DNA of 15,164 bases from JAMLHN01 sp035708745. GTDB taxonomy: Bacteria; Chloroflexota; Chloroflexia; Thermomicrobiales; UBA6265. This document shows, in pieces, positions 14,774 through 15,164 of the stretch; the stretch's first letter is position 1; every line of letters begins with the position of its first letter. The DNA lies in NCBI GenBank assembly GCA_035708745.1, contig DASTFJ010000308.1, positions 1-15,164 of the forward strand, given 5' to 3'. The notes below the pieces were generated by a model. That model saw only the letters and a list, made by a program, of their open reading frames with translations. It had not been told where the DNA came from and made no database searches. The position numbers and the translations under genes were made by a program.

Positions 14774-14819
14774 CGTACCCCGAAACCTCGCTTCCCATGA
14801 ACCGAGGTTTCGGGGTACG
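14774..14819. repeat. Perfect 17-bp inverted repeat
   Basis: CGTACCCCGAAACCTCG (14774-14790) and its exact complement (14803-14819) enclose the 12-nt loop CTTCCCATGAAC. A transcript across it would form a very stable hairpin. No T-tract follows on either strand, so it is not a canonical intrinsic terminator, although it may end or stabilise the oxidoreductase mRNA. Together with the tandem units just upstream it looks like one dispersed element. Confidence 0.75.
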
Positions 14820-14820
14820 A

Positions 14821-15011
14821 GCAGCCCCACCCTATCTCGAATCCGCGTCCCGCGCCATCCGGCCGACCGCGTTGTCGAGCAGCGACACGAAGGTGAGTTA
14901 CTCAATATTCATTGATAGCCGGGAGGACGAGCTAGTCCCCGCCGCGATCAACGTGATTGCGGTCGGAGGAAATGCCATGAATTGGAGGCGGGGATAGTCT
15001 TTTCTGCGGTT
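14821..15011. other. Intergenic stretch without a supported gene
   Basis: I find no gene that I would defend here. TCCCCGCC (14936-14943) and GGCGGGGA (14987-14994) form an 8-bp inverted repeat with a 43-nt interval. The stretch from about 14890 onward is visibly less GC-rich than the rest of the window. Short protein-like strings appear on both strands but are cut by stops, so decayed coding sequence is possible. Confidence 0.4.
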
Positions 15012-15164
15012 CTAGAATTCGGACTGCCAGCGTAAGACAGAATCCACCGTCGATTGGAATCCGAAATGATGGAGAAGATCATTGCCAGCCTCCGCCGCGA
15101 ACTGTCTTGAATTGCCAATGAGCAATTCTCGGGCAATTGGAAAAGACTTTCCGGCTGGGTACTC
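15012..15164 (-). CDS. Possible 3' end of a gene leaving the window
   Basis: From the right edge of the window a minus-strand frame is open for 50 codons to a TAG at 15014-15012. The peptide (EYPAGKSFPIARELLIGNSR, then QFAAEAGNDLLHHFG and onward to RWQSEF) has no start in the window, so it would be the C-terminus of a longer protein. I recognise no family. About half of its third codon positions are G or C, clearly lower than in the neighbouring genes, which would suit foreign origin or non-coding sequence. A competing plus-strand frame around 15036-15110 ends in MMEKIIASLRRELS, so the call is uncertain. Confidence 0.35.
   Translation of the reverse strand, partial: EYPAGKSFPIARELLIGNSRQFAAEAGNDLLHHFGFQSTVDSVLRWQSEF

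Noticed and set aside
14832..14897. Minus-strand 21-residue string ending in GRMARDADSR
   Set aside because: It looks like a protein C-terminus but a stop lies directly before it, and it is too short to support as a gene remnant.
13981..14997. Plus-strand open frame overlapping the oxidoreductase gene in another frame
   Set aside because: It is Arg-rich out-of-frame sequence of the oxidoreductase gene, and it continues into the repeats.

Overview
The window is a GC-rich bacterial chromosomal segment. Its gene content suggests a Chloroflexota lineage, probably near Thermomicrobia/Sphaerobacter: a luciferase-like (LLM) oxidoreductase beside a sugar ABC transporter, a Tat-exported sugar-binding protein without a lipobox, a COG1078-type HD hydrolase, a short four-cysteine protein, and dispersed intergenic repeats of a kind I associate with these genomes. 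That assignment is inference from style and content; no rRNA or marker gene is present. I see no tRNA, rRNA, CRISPR array, transposase or phage module.

Layout. Positions 1-501 hold no convincing gene but three kinds of short repeat. On the minus strand follow a PAP2-type membrane phosphatase (701-1540) and a 70-residue single-span membrane protein whose start overlaps the phosphatase stop (502-714). An inverted repeat (1722-1820) lies directly behind the minus-strand HD phosphohydrolase gene (1822-3189). That gene is divergent from a plus-strand pair, an MFS transporter (3266-4486) and a YfcE-like metallophosphoesterase (4498-5238). The 76-bp divergent gap contains two tandem 14-bp repeats that look like an operator. 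Next on the plus strand come a membrane-anchored alkaline-phosphatase-superfamily protein (5326-7416), a DUF1232/YkvA-like protein (7430-7927) and a small four-cysteine protein (8145-8426) closed by a strong intrinsic terminator (8470-8500).

The strand then switches to minus: an unrecognised 149-residue protein (8595-9044), a second MFS exporter (9131-10423), and a complete CUT2/ribose-type ABC importer transcribed ATPase (12875-13660), permease (11807-12874), binding protein (10649-11701). The ATPase stop abuts the permease start, the binding protein gene has a good promoter of its own, and a terminator closes the unit (10594-10621). Divergent from the ATPase is an LLM-class oxidoreductase (13802-14698). 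The right edge (14699-15164) carries 20-bp tandem repeats, a perfect 17-bp inverted repeat, and a less GC-rich stretch that may be the 3' end of a minus-strand gene running out of the window.

Functionally the window mixes envelope/phosphoester chemistry (PAP2, HD hydrolase, metallophosphoesterase, phosphodiesterase-like protein) with transport (two MFS, one sugar ABC system). The ABC importer and the LLM oxidoreductase could form one uptake-and-oxidation module, but the substrate cannot be read from the sequence. The least explained items are the four-cysteine protein with its long leader, the PAP2/small-membrane-protein pair, and the intergenic repeats.
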